Source: Mesotaenium endlicherianum
Taxonomy: Eukaryota; Streptophyta; Zygnematophyceae; Zygnematales; Mesotaeniaceae
Direction of reading: 5' to 3'
DNA length: 64,000 bases
Assembly: GCA_009602735.1 (NCBI GenBank)
Contig: WELA01012345.1
Span: 225,535-289,534, forward strand
Part shown: positions 30,111 to 40,595 of the stretch, in pieces
How the letters are laid out: each line of letters begins with the position of its first letter
How positions within the stretch are numbered: position 1 is the first letter of the stretch
Translations under genes and position numbers: made by a program
The notes under the pieces: generated by a model
What the model was told of the DNA's origin: nothing
What the model saw: only the letters and a program-made list of their open reading frames with translations
The model's database searches: none

Positions 30111-32392
30111 TCAACGAGGCATGCATGGCAAGATTGAGACCCTCCTCTTCGGGTGTTTTAAGAACTTCGCTTCTTCAACCCATGGAGTGACGCCGACACT
30201 TGGTCCAAGGAAGTCCAAACTCTTCTCCTGAAGTCTCAACATAGAATGCACATACACTAACTTCTTTGCTCTAGTAGGGAGCAGCCTATTGCGAAGTGGA
30301 CTATGAACAAACCCGTACTCAGACCAATTTCTCTCACATGCAGCTGCTGAACCAGGTTGCGACAATATTCTCATAGCAAGAAGTTGAAGATTAGGACAAT
30401 GACTTCCATATGTTTCCCACCACTTGTGAGCAGGCATCATGGTCTTATTAGCCTTGCAAACATCATGGCCAAAAATGTCACCACTCTGCCGGTAGAGCGC
30501 CAACTCTCGATCCACCAACGCTCGGTCAAGCACACTTCCTCCGACAAGGGTATTCTGCACGTCGGACCAATCAGTTAGTAGACACTTCTCAACTGCCCAA
30601 GACTCATGGTCTTGGAACGCGGGGTCCAGATAGTAGCCTGTAGCCAAACAAAGTTAAGAAGCAAACTCAATATATGACAACACAATGCACTTCACAAAAA
30701 AGAGAGCAATAACAATAGCAAGCACAATAACAAGAACAATGACCAACACACAAAAACAAGCATGCAAGAGAACAACAGCCGCCGAGCAAGAAAGGTGAGC
30801 AACGTCAGAATAGACCTTTTACCCGCAGAATGTTGGGGGCTGTGAAGCTGGTCCCAGCGAGCCTTCACGTCCTTCTTAACTTGGGTTCTTTGTGCCGGTT
30901 TGAGTCCTTCAACCTCAAGCACATGCTCTTTAATGGCACTCATGCGAGCCCAAATCTTCCCAAGAGAAGGTTGTGGAGAGTCGACTAGTCGAAGGAGAAC
31001 TACAATCGGCTCACACACGTCTACCCATACCTTCACTCGCTCCCAAAGTTCATCGTCACGAACTAGGTCTCTAATGTTTGTAGCCTCGCCTAAACAACCG
31101 TTCATGGCCGCCCACTCAAGCCACCTACTGTCAGACACCATAGCTTGTAAGGTATCCCTCACAAAGATGAGTCTTTGCAAGCAAAGGAAGTTACTAGCAA
31201 ACCTTGTGGGTCCTGGCTTCAACAACTCTAGTTTAGTTTTTAGCCTTGCCCCATGCTCACGGTGAAGAGCGTGAGGCATGTGGTGGTTTGCAACAAACTG
31301 GACCAAGTGCTTGAAGCTATCGATTATGCCCTCTAGCTCTTTTATCTTTCCTAGGTCTTTCAACAGCAGGTTCAAAACATGAGGAGCACAAGGCGTCCAA
31401 TATATGTGCGGGTGCTTCTTGCGAACCACATTACAACCAGCTACAATGTTAGCTGCAGGGTCTGTGCAAAGCTGTACGACATGATCAGCCCCTACCTTCT
31501 CCACGGCCTCAAGCAGGTGATTACCAATATAATCACCCGTCTTCCTAGCACCCTCACTGTTGATAGCATCCATGAGCATCTCAGTGCCTCCCACAACCAT
31601 AAGCACGTTAAGAAGAGGATGCCCGCATGGATCGGTCCACCCATCTGCTACAATGCTACAACCCGTCAATGGTAGTCCTTTTTTCTGTTTCTCCTCCCAA
31701 GCTTCTATCTTCAAGACCTCTTTATCTAGTAGGGTACTTCCGAGAGGCTTATCCTTCATAGGGACATACACTAAACCAGTTTCCTGAGTGTACTTACTGA
31801 CAGCAACCAACATGTCCCTGAAGAACTCACTGCGAGCAACATTGAATGATGAACCAGTATTACAGAAGAAGCGAGCGACAATCTCATGGACATTCTCAGC
31901 ATTCATCTTTTGGAACATGTCACTTAGAGAGGTCTGCCCTGTCTCCCTGCCTAAGGAAAGGGACCCCCCAACACTTGCACATGCTGAGCCACTAGCACCA
32001 GTACCCCATTCATGCACACGCTTTCGTGCAGCTTGTATGGTACTCTTCCTACGTCGCGTTCCTAATAGAGAACTAGCCATACCCTTGCTACGGCTAATCA
32101 TGAGATCTAGAACTTCATCGGGAACCTCCTCACACTGACTAACATCCTTACAGCCTCCCGTGAAATGGCCACAAATCCGCGTCACTCCACCGGTAAACTC
32201 CCCGGGGCAATAGTTGCACTTCACCTTTGGATATGAATTCTTGGACTTGGCTTCCACAACGATGGTCACATGGCTCCACTCTGGACCAGACCTTGCAGCA
32301 ACTGCTCTAGGGGGCAGACGAGCGGTCAAAGCTCCAGTGAATACCCTCATTCCAGAAATCGTTGCTCCGGACGAAGTGGATGGTTGAGACAT
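30111..32392 (-). CDS. hAT transposase, two exons, 698 aa
   Basis: This is the transposase that excises and reinserts the element. Exon 1 is 32392-30823 and exon 2 is 30637-30111. The 185-bp intron has a GTAAAA donor and a TTTGGCTACAG acceptor, and splicing gives the typical hAT motif AGYYLDPAF across the junction. From the ATG at 32392: a BED-like zinc finger (Cys59, Cys62, His76, Cys81) for DNA binding; the first catalytic Asp in VADGWTD; the second in CTDPAAN; a CAPHVLNL block of the insertion domain; and in exon 2 the dimerisation region with AACERNWSEYGFVHSPLRNRL. No stop or frameshift interrupts it. The DUF659-type arrangement and length fit plant-like hAT transposases. The first ORF extends 12 codons upstream, but TTATTGCAG just before suggests a 5' UTR intron. 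Confidence 0.92.
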
Positions 32393-32515
32393 GATACGCG
32401 TGAAACCTGCAATAACGGAGAACAGCAACCAGTAAGAGACAAAAGAATATGCCAGTCAAACAAGCAAAAGAGCAACAATAGGCAAGCAAGAGAGCAGGAA
32501 GCTCCAACAAAAGCA

Positions 32516-33240
32516 AGCAAGGGGCTGGCAGCCCGCCCCCACTAAAACCCTAAACAGCGAGCAAAGGCAAGCTAGCCCGTCCCGACTAAAACCCTAAGAC
32601 AGCAAGCAAGGGACTGGCAGCCAGCCCTGACAAAAGCAAGCAAGGGGCTGACAACCAGCCTCAACAAAACCCAAAAGCAAGTCCGGGGCTAACAGCCAGC
32701 CCCGACAAAACTAAGCAAGGCGCTGGCAGCCTGCCCCCATTAAAACCCTAAACAGCAAGCAAAGGCAAGCCAGCCCGCCCCAACTAAAACCCTAAGAGAG
32801 CAAGCAAGGGGCTGACAACCAGCCTCGACAAAACTCAAAAGCAAGCTCGGGGCTAACAGCCAGCCCCAACAAAACTAAGCAAGGCGCTGGCAGCCCGCCC
32901 CCACTAAAACCCTAAATAGAAAGCAAAGGCAAGCCAGCCCGCCCCGACTAAAACCCTAAGAGAGCAAGCAAGGGGCTAACAACCAGCTCCGACAAGACTC
33001 AACAGCAAGCTCGGGGCTAACAGCCAGCCCCACAAAACTAAGCAAGGCGCTGGCAGCCCGCCCCCACTAAAACCCTAAATAGCAAGCAAAGGCAAGCCAG
33101 CCCGCCCCGACTAAAACCCTACGAGAGCAAGCAAGGGGCTGACAACCAGCTCCGACAAGACTCAGCTCGGGGCTAACAGCCAGCCCCACAAAATCAAGCA
33201 AGGGGCTAGCAGCTCGCCCTGACAAGAGCATGCAAGGGAC
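32516..33240. repeat. Higher-order tandem repeat, about 163-bp period, with telo-box words
   Basis: About four copies. The word AAGGCGCTGG recurs at 32717, 32881 and 33044 (spacings 164 and 163), and GCAAAGGCAAGC at 32561, 32759, 32923 and 33086. Each copy is built of shorter GGGGCT-AACAGCCAGCCCC hairpin-like units and includes TAAAACCCTAAA, which contains the plant telo-box AAACCCTAA. It lies upstream of the transposase start. Confidence 0.8.
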
Positions 33241-34419
33241 TGCTGCAGCAAAAGGCAGCCAGCCCGCCCCGACCAGAGCATGCAAGGGGCGGCTGCAGCA
33301 CAAAAGACAGACTGCCCCGACCAAGGCAAGAGAAAAATACGCAGGGGAGGGAGACGCAGGGGAAGGGGGGGGACCTGAAACACTTGTTGGAGATTGGCTG
33401 CGTGTGGATTGGCGCAAGGCCTGCCGACTCGCTCGTTTTGAACTTGGGCTGCTTCACACATCAGAGAAGGGACAATGTACACACATGTAAGATAGACAAC
33501 AGCACACCAGCAAGGGCACGGTGCTGCAGCCCAGACAGCCCCAACCAAAACAAGCAAGGGGAAATTATAGCACAGCAGCGGCCAGACAGCATGCCAGACA
33601 GCCCCACTCAAAAAAGCAAGGGGCGAGCGGACGCCACTACCAGTAAGAACAGGGCAAAGAGGGAGGAGGGAGATAGGGAAGGGCATTGCACCTGATGCGC
33701 GTGCCGGAAGACGTGTGTGCACCAATGGGGGGTGAGTCTGGTAGCTTCTTTTTCACGCCTTCCTCACTGACACAAGACACACAGAAGGGCATAGGGCCGT
33801 CAAAATAGCAGTAGCAACCCCAATCAAGCAAGCAAGGGGCGAGCTGCTGCAGCACCACAGCAGCCAGACAGCATGCAAAGGGCGGCTGCTGCAGCCAGGC
33901 AGCAGGGCGGCAACCAGCCCCACCAACAGCAAATAAGGGGCTGGCAGCCAGTCCCAACACAAGCAAGCAAGAGGCTGGCAGCCAGCCCCCACTGAAGAAA
34001 GCAAGGGGCTGGCAGCCAGTCCCGATCACAGCAAACAAGGGGCACGAGAGAGAACGGGAAAGAGGAAGGAGGATTAAGGCACCTGTCCACGTGTCAATAT
34101 CGCTTACACGTCAATGGGCACACATGGGGTAGGCACAAGGGGGGTCTACTTGCTCCTTATTGTCTTGCCCTGCTTCACAAAAGACAAAAAAGGAGACAAA
34201 GCTGTAAAAAGATGCAACAGACAGCTAGCCCTAATCTACAGGACACAAACAGGCAAGCACGAGGGAGAAAGCCCACAATCAGCAGAACAACGAATGTGCA
34301 ATGGGTGCACAAAAACTGCAGCCGAGTTAGAAAAGGAAGGAAGCAAGAACGAACAACACAGGCACAGCAGGTTGCAGATAGAGCTGGTGCAAATGTGGAC
34401 TAAAATCTCAAAATTGTAA
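33241..34419. repeat. Degenerate GC-rich repeat region
   Basis: Irregular continuation of the same family of words (GCAAGCAAGGGGC, GCAGCCAGCCCC, AAAGGCAGCC) interspersed with non-repeated stretches such as 33400-33480 and 34080-34400. Open frames on both strands here are by-products of the repeats. Confidence 0.6.
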
Positions 34420-36410
34420 GCAAGGGGATGCTAGCCAGCCCCGTGAAAACCGAGCAAGGGGCTGGCAGCCCACCCCCACTAAATCCTGAAACAGCAAGCA
34501 AGGGGCTAGCTGCCAGCCTCGACAGAAGCAAGCAAAGGGACACAACAGCAGCCAACCCCAATAAAAATCCTGACTTAACAAGCAAGAGGCTGGCAACCCA
34601 ACCCGACTTAAACACATTGCAAGCAAGGGGCTGGCAGCCAACCCCGACAAAAGCAAGCAAGGGGCACAACAATAGCCAGCCCCGACTAAAACCCTAAACC
34701 AGCAAGAGGGGCTGGCAGCTAGGCCCCTCAAAAGCACGCAAGGGGCTGGCAGCCAGCCCCCCTAAGAGCAAGCAAGGGGCTAGTTGCCAGCCCCCCATAA
34801 GCAAGTAAGGGGCTGGTAGCCAACCCCAATACAAGCAATGAAGGGGCTGCTTGCCGGCCCTGATACAATGAAGCAAGGGGCTGGCAGCCAGCCCCAACAC
34901 ACGCAAGCAAGGGGCTGGCAGCCAGCCCCAACACAGGCAAACAAGGGGCTGGTTGCCAGCCCCCCAAAAAGCAAGCAAGGGGCTGGTTGCCAGCCCCAAC
35001 ACAAAGCAAGCAAGGGGCTGGCAGCCAGACCCGACACAGGCAAGGAAGGGGCTGGCAGCCAGCCCCGACACAGGCAAACGAGGGACTGGTTGCCGACCCC
35101 GACACAAGCAAGCAAGGGGCTGGTTGCCAGCCCCAACACAAAGCACGCAAGGGGCTGGCAGCCAGCCCCCCTAAGAGCAAGCAAGGGGCTGGTTGCCAAC
35201 CCCGACACAATGAAGCAAGGGGCTGGCTGCCAGCCCCGACACAGGCAAGCAAGGGGCTGGCAGCCAGCCCCGACAAAAGCACGCAAGGGGCTGGGTTGCC
35301 AGCCCCGACAAAAGCACGCAAGGGGCAAGCAGCCAGCCCCCTGCTGGTTGCTCGCCCCCCAAAAGCAAGCAAGGGGCTGGTAGCCAACCCCAATACAGGC
35401 AATGAAGGGGCTGGTTGCCGGCCCTCATACAATGAAGCAAGGGGCTGGCAGCCAGCCCCAACACAAGCAAGCAAGGGGCTGGCAGCCAGCCCCGACACAG
35501 GCAAACAAGGTGCTGGTTGCCAGCCCCGACACAAGCAAGCAAGGGGCTGGTTGCCAGCCCCGACACAAAGCAAGCAAGGGGCTGGCAGCCAGCCCCGACA
35601 CAGGCAAGGAAGGGGCTGGCAGCCAGCCCCGACACAGGCAAACAAGGGACTGGTTGCCGACCCCGACACAAGCAAGCAAGGGGCTGGTTGCCAGCTCCGA
35701 CACAAAGCAAGCAAGGGGCTGGGTTGCCAGCCCCGACAAAAGCACGCAAGGGGCTGGCAGCGAGCCCCCCTAAGAGCAAGCAAGGGGCTGGCAGTCAGCC
35801 TCAACACAAGCAATGAAGGGGCTGGTTGCCAGCCCCGACATAGGCAAACAAGGGGCTGGCTGCCAGCCTCGACACAGGCAAGCAAGGGGTTGGCAGCCAG
35901 CCTCGACACAAGGAAGCAAGGGGCTGGTTGCCAGCCCCGACAAAAGCACGCAAGGGGCTGGCAGCCAGCCCCCCTAAGAGCAAGCAAGGGGCTGGTTGCC
36001 TGCCCCCCAAAAGCAAGCAAGGGGCTGGTTGCCGGCCCCAATATAATGAAGCAAGGGGCCGGCAGCCAGCCCCAACAAAAGCTAGGGGCTGGTTGCCAGC
36101 CCCCCAAAAAGCAAGCAAGGGGCTGGTTGCCAGCCCCGACACAAAGCAAGCAAGGGGCTGGCAGCCAACCCCGACACAGGCAAACGAGGGACTGGTTGCC
36201 GACCCCGACACAAGCAAGCTAGCGGCTGGTTGCCAGCCCCCCAAAAAGCAAGCAAGGGGTTGGCAGCCAGCCCCGACACAAGCAAGCAAGGGGCTGGTTG
36301 TCAGGCCCGACAAAAGCACCAAGGGGCTGGCAGCCAGCCCCCCTAAGAGCAAGCAAGGGGCTGGATGCCAGCCCCAACAATAGCAAGCAAGGGGCTGGTT
36401 GCAAAGAGGG
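34420..36410. repeat. Tandem array of about fifty 33-35 bp palindromic units
   Basis: The unit is AAGCAAGC followed by a 19-base inverted repeat, either GGGGCTGGCAGCCAGCCCC (9-bp arms around one base) or GGGGCTGGTTGCCAGCCCC (8-bp arms), then a short CGACACA-type spacer. From 34720 to 36400 the unit repeats nearly without break. Each unit can fold as a stable GC hairpin on either strand. Long open frames across it (for example 34728-36149 on the minus strand) only reflect the period. The array lies in the hAT element between the right terminus and the transposase. Confidence 0.9.
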
Positions 36411-36562
36411 CAAGAGGGGATGGACGCACCTGAGAGATGTTGGTGGTGAGGCGCGTGAGCGTGAAGACGGCGCCACCTTGTAGTACAGAACGGGCTTGAA
36501 TCACGCCGTCCACTCCAGCTTCGGCCCGTCCGCTGCTGGCCTGGATGTGTTACAGCCTGAGG

Positions 36563-36626
36563 NNNNNNNNNNNNNNNNNNNNNNNNNNNNNNNNNNNNNN
36601 NNNNNNNNNNNNNNNNNNNNNNNNNN
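36563..36626. other. Assembly gap (64 N)
   Basis: A run of 64 N followed by a C homopolymer, next to the hairpin array. The true length here is unknown and the array may be longer than shown. Confidence 0.95.
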
Positions 36627-36639
36627 CCCCCCCCCCCCC

Positions 36640-37738
36640 TACCTTCACATGCCCGCATAACAAGAGGGTGCAGGCTTGGTTGCTGCACGAGCATACCTGA
36701 ATGTTGAAGTTCAATGGCAAGGCAGGAAGAACAATCGCTGTCGTAGCCTTAGAGCTTCTTCTAAAGCCTTGAACATGCTGGAATAAGAAATAAAATAACA
36801 GCAGAACCGTTAGGCATGCCTAGTAGCAGTAACACATGCTAGATATGTTCCCAAACACAATCTTTACATAATGTGGATTTGCTCAATACGAACCTAGCAG
36901 GCCATTGAAGAAGAACAGGTCTCCTGAGGAATCTGAATAAAGGAGGGACAGAGAGATATGGGGGAACTTCTTGACCTTAAAAAATAGCCGTCGATTCCAG
37001 GTGCAACCAGCCACAGCCTCGTGTGAGGTTCCCTGAATACACACGAAGTTACAATGTGAGACATAGTAAGCACAACGTACGGGATCAACAACAGAGAGAG
37101 GACGTGAATGAATAACATGTAGCCACCTACTCCTGCAAGCAGTTGGTATCATACAAAATTCAAGGTTTCATGGAAGAAACCTTATTACAGTGTACAAAGA
37201 GATTTCATGGAAGAAACCTTATTACAGTGTACAAAGAGGTTTCTTGGAAGAAACCTTATTACAATGTACAAAGAGGAATGCAAGGCAGCAAGGTCCTAAA
37301 TGCGAAAGTAAGAAAACTTACGATGAATAGCAGGTGCAAAACGCAAGGAAAGGCGCTAGAAGTTCCTTAAGTAGGCTCCGCGAAATTGGCCAAAAGGATT
37401 GTAGCTTGTAAGATGTACAGCAACTCAAGCAGATGCACGTTCAAGAGTTGGAGGCGAAAATTGAAATGGCTGGTGGCCAAAATATTGGTGAAAAGGCTAG
37501 TGACTTTTTTTTAGTTCCCGCCGTTGCTCCACAAACCTGTCAAGATGCACTTGGTAGTTTGAATCCCGTCGATTGACGATGTATGCAAAGTCACGAGTGA
37601 CACAGAGCGTGCGGTGGCGGACGTGAAGGTGTCAAAACGTTGCTGGGCAGCGCACACGAATAAAAAGTTAATCGTACGCTTAGTACGAGCGTACCGACGC
37701 AGTACGCTTACTTTAGCGTACGAAGGTTGGCCAATACG
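36640..37738. other. Right internal non-coding part of the hAT element
   Basis: No coding potential recognised. It contains a 37-bp triplicate (37166-37276) and, next to the right terminus, several GCGTAC/TACGC words (37680-37740) mirroring those at the left end. Confidence 0.5.
37166..37276 (+). repeat. Three 37-bp tandem repeats
   Basis: Copies start at 37166, 37203 and 37240, each beginning TTTCATGGAAGAAACCTTAT (one has TTTCTTGG). Each unit includes GGTTTC...GAAACC or a close variant, an inverted repeat with 6-bp arms. Confidence 0.85.
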
Positions 37739-37756
37739 GCGTACGGCGTAACCCTG
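37739..37756 (-). repeat. Right terminal inverted repeat of hAT element
   Basis: An exact inverted copy of 28770-28787. It is followed by the TACTGAAC duplication at 37757-37764. Confidence 0.93.
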
Positions 37757-37764
37757 TACTGAAC
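37757..37764. repeat. Target-site duplication of the hAT element, right
   Basis: TACTGAAC, identical to the left copy at 28762-28769. Confidence 0.95.
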
Positions 37765-38537
37765 TTGTACCCCATAGCCAACCACGGGAGGGCGTCGTCC
37801 CAGTGGGTGCTGTCGTGGGCAAGGCAGTATTTCGGCAACCCAAGCTTGACGGTCTGCACCATGCACTCTGCAAGGCCGTCAGCCTGAGGATGATTGCGGG
37901 AGGTGGTGCGGTGGTCAATCATAGAGCGCTCTAGCAGCTTCTAAAACCTGCCCTGGAACTCCTTGCACTGGTCAGTTAGCACCTCAGCGCAGCCGCCAAA
38001 ACGGCCAAGGACCTGATTGAGGAAGGCCTGAGCGATCCCCTCACTGGTCTTGCTGGGCAAAGGCACAAGCTCGATCCACTTGGACATGTGCTCAATCATC
38101 ACCAAGACATAGAGGTTGCCTCGGCAAGACTTGGGTAACTCCCCAGCCAAGTCGAGCGACCACCTGTAGAACAGTCCCTAAATAGGGAGGGGGCTGAGAG
38201 CAACGGTGCGGGCTGTGAAGCTTGAGCGCACACGGTCGCAGAGAGTGCTGCTGCTGACGACGTTGGCGACAACCTTAGTCATGCCAGACCACCAGTATTC
38301 GGCCTGAAGAAGGCTGAGCGTGCGCTTGACACCAAAGTGTCCCAGTGCCTCGTGTACACGGCGCATTAGTTGACTGCGTATAGCAGGCTCAGGATCCACC
38401 AGGACGGAGCCGTCCGCCATCACCCGGCGCACGCACCCCTCCATGAAGACGAAGTCGCGGCTGCGCTTGAGGACGCGCTCGCGCTCCCTCGTGGTGACGC
38501 CTGGAGCCATCACCTTAGAGGTGACATACTGCAACAC
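37765..38537 (-). pseudogene. Integrase zinc-binding and catalytic core (element D)
   Basis: The zinc-binding region is VHEALGHFGVKRTLSLLQAEYWW...CDRVRSSF, in which the first Cys of the CxxC pair appears lost. The catalytic core has Asp in WSLDLAG, Asp in EVLTDQCKEFQG and Glu in HPQADGLAECMVQT. TAG codons after PLPI and after GRF stand where Gln fits (CAG to TAG). All parts are in the RT frame. The hAT insertion cuts it after WLAMGYKFS. Confidence 0.82.
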
Positions 38538-40172
38538 TGGGGCGTCCTCTCAAACGTCATTTGGCCCCCGCTGCTAGCTGTCCTGCTCCTTTGCTGCTGC
38601 CAATGCCAAGCGCCGCGTGTTGACAGTCACCATGGCCAGGCTCGTGAGCCCTGCGGGCTGCATCTTGCTGTCCATACTGAAGGCCAAGAATGCCGCTGCG
38701 TGCCACGCCACAGGCTCGTCCTCGTCATGGCGCGCCAAAGTCAGGTCCCTTGACAATAGAAGAGGGTTACGGCTGAGGCCGTCGGCGTCCATGTTAGTGG
38801 ACCCAAGGCGGTGATGCACGTCGAAGGTGTACTCCTCCAGAATGAGCGCCCATCGTGCGTACTTGCCTGTCAGGCGCTCCGACGTCATGAGCCACTTGAG
38901 TGGCTGATGGTCGGTGACCAGGCGGAAGTGGGTGCCGTAGAGGTAGTGCTTGAAGTGCACGATTGCCTAGACTGCGGCCAGGCACTCCCCCTTGTAAGAG
39001 CCGTAGTTGCTCTCGGCGTGGTTGTTGCTGCGGCTAGCATAGGCCACCACGTGCTCAAAGCCCTCATGCTCCTGCACCAGCACCGCGCCCAACCCTGCCT
39101 GCGACTAGTCGGTGTGAAGGATGAAGGGCTTCTTATAGTCAAGCCGCCGCAGCATCGGTGCGCTCACCAATAGCTCCTTGAGCTTGTCAAACGCCGCCTG
39201 CTGTTTCGGCCCCCACACATAAGCAACACCCTTCCGCAACAAGTCGTTGAGCGGCTTGGCCAGCTCACTGAACCCTGGCACGCAGCGCCGATAGTAGTTG
39301 GCGATGCCAAGGAAGGCCCTCAGCTGCGAGAGATCCGTGGGAGGCGAAATGCCCGTGATGGTTGAGATCTTGGCCAGCTGCGGCGCCAAACCGCTCAAAG
39401 AGAGCAGATGCCCGAGGTACTCCACCTCTCAAGTCCCAAACGTACACTTGCCGGGATGGCACTTGAGCTTCGCGGCCTCCAAGCGATCCAACACAGCAGT
39501 GATTTGGGCTACGTGCTCCTCAAACGTCTCACTGAAGACAAGCACGTCATTGATGTAGCACCCGGCAAAGGGAAGCCCTGCCAGTTCCTTATCCATCACC
39601 CTCTGAAAGGTGGCCGGCGCGTTCTTCAACCCAAAAGGCATCACCACCCACTCATAGAGGCGTTGTGCCCCCCAGAACGACGTCTTATGCTGATCCTCCT
39701 CGGCGATGGGAATCTGGTTGAAGCCTTGGCACAGGTCCAGCACTGAGAACCAAGTGCAGGTGCCAATGTCATTGAAGATCTCGTTTGGCGTTGGCATAGG
39801 GTACCTAACCTGCTCAGTGACCTCGTTCAGCCGACGATAGTCACCGCACATCCTCTTTTTGGACCAGTTGCCCGAGGCATCCTTCTTGGCTGGCATGACC
39901 GTGGGCGCGGCGTAGCAAGACGAAGACTCTTTGATGAGCCAATTGTCCTCAAGCTTGCCTGTCTGTGCGCCAATCAGACCATCCTCAAAGTGACTGTAGC
40001 AATATCTCTTGAGGAAGATGGGCTCCTTGGACGTGAGAGAGATCCGCATGGGATCCCCCTTGTAGCGCCCGAGGTCGTGCATGCCGGTGGCGAAGCTGAC
40101 GCTGCGTCTCCCATCCAGCAGTGTCGTCAGCTGTGCCGTCTGGGCGTCAGAATGAGTCCCCCCAGCTTCCAT
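38538..40172 (-). pseudogene. Reverse transcriptase and RNase H of element D
   Basis: One frame with stops. RT motifs in order: KKRMCGDYRRLN, FSVLDLCQGFNQIPI, KTSFWGAQRLYEWVVMPFGLKNAPATFQR, and the active-site strand YINDVLVFS (39557-39546 for Tyr-Ile-Asn-Asp). Then a TGA where Arg fits, the thumb (LRAFLGIANYYRRCVPGF), and RNase H from ILHTD with two TAG stops where Trp fits (TGG to TAG). It ends TDHQPLKWLMTSERL and NMDADGLSRNP. As in A, the first Asp of the YxDD pair is Asn. Confidence 0.85.
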
Positions 40173-40595
40173 GTAGGCGCAGCTGGTGAGGGCTCCTGCC
40201 CTGCAACCGGCTCCTCCTGCCCTGTAGTTGGCGTAAGCTGTGGCGCTACAGGTTTCGCCTGCCCTGCAGCTGTCTGGGCTCGGCCTGCAATAGGTGCCTC
40301 CTCCTTGGCAGCTGCTGCCAGCTGCCCTGCACCGCCTGCCTGAGGTCGCAAGCGAGGAAAAAGAAATGGCGATCGGAACTCCCTGGGTCGCTGTGAGGCC
40401 TCCTCTCGGCTACGTCCCCCCCCCAGCGAACCAGAATCGTCACGGGCCGGCGGCGGGGACCAATGGCGTGCGCGAGCCGGCGGGGCAGGCCCCTCGCGTT
40501 GAGAATGCCACGCGGTGCCGGGCGGAGCCTGGCCGTCATCGTCATGGGAGTCCTTGTCCATGGCGTCAGTATGCCGAGGCAGCTCTGGGTGGCGC
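40173..40595 (-). pseudogene. Methyltransferase-to-RT linker of element D
   Basis: Low-complexity Pro/Ala/Arg/Gln-rich sequence after the last methyltransferase motif, ending before the RT frame. It corresponds in place to the linker of element A but is not recognisably similar in sequence. Confidence 0.5.

Larger units (their letters stand above)
28770..37756 (-). mobile_element. hAT transposon, 8,987 bp, inserted in the D integrase
   Basis: It is bounded by perfect 18-bp terminal inverted repeats beginning CAGGGTTACGCCGTACGC and flanked by the 8-bp duplication TACTGAAC. It encodes a two-exon hAT transposase on the minus strand (30111-32392). Both subterminal regions carry several copies of TACGC/GCGTA (28775-28875 and 37680-37750), likely transposase-binding sites. 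Most of the right half is tandem-repeat DNA (about 32516-36410). Excision in silico restores the D integrase frame. The element looks potentially autonomous. Confidence 0.95.

Noticed and set aside
34728-36222. Two long open frames (473 codons minus, 411 codons plus) across the hairpin array
   Set aside because: Both are translations of the same 33-35 bp tandem unit on opposite strands. Open frames there follow from a unit without stop codons, not from selection on a protein.
34420-36410. CRISPR-like array
   Set aside because: The repeats are contiguous with only short, near-identical spacers, the units are palindromic satellites inside a eukaryotic hAT element, and there are no cas genes.
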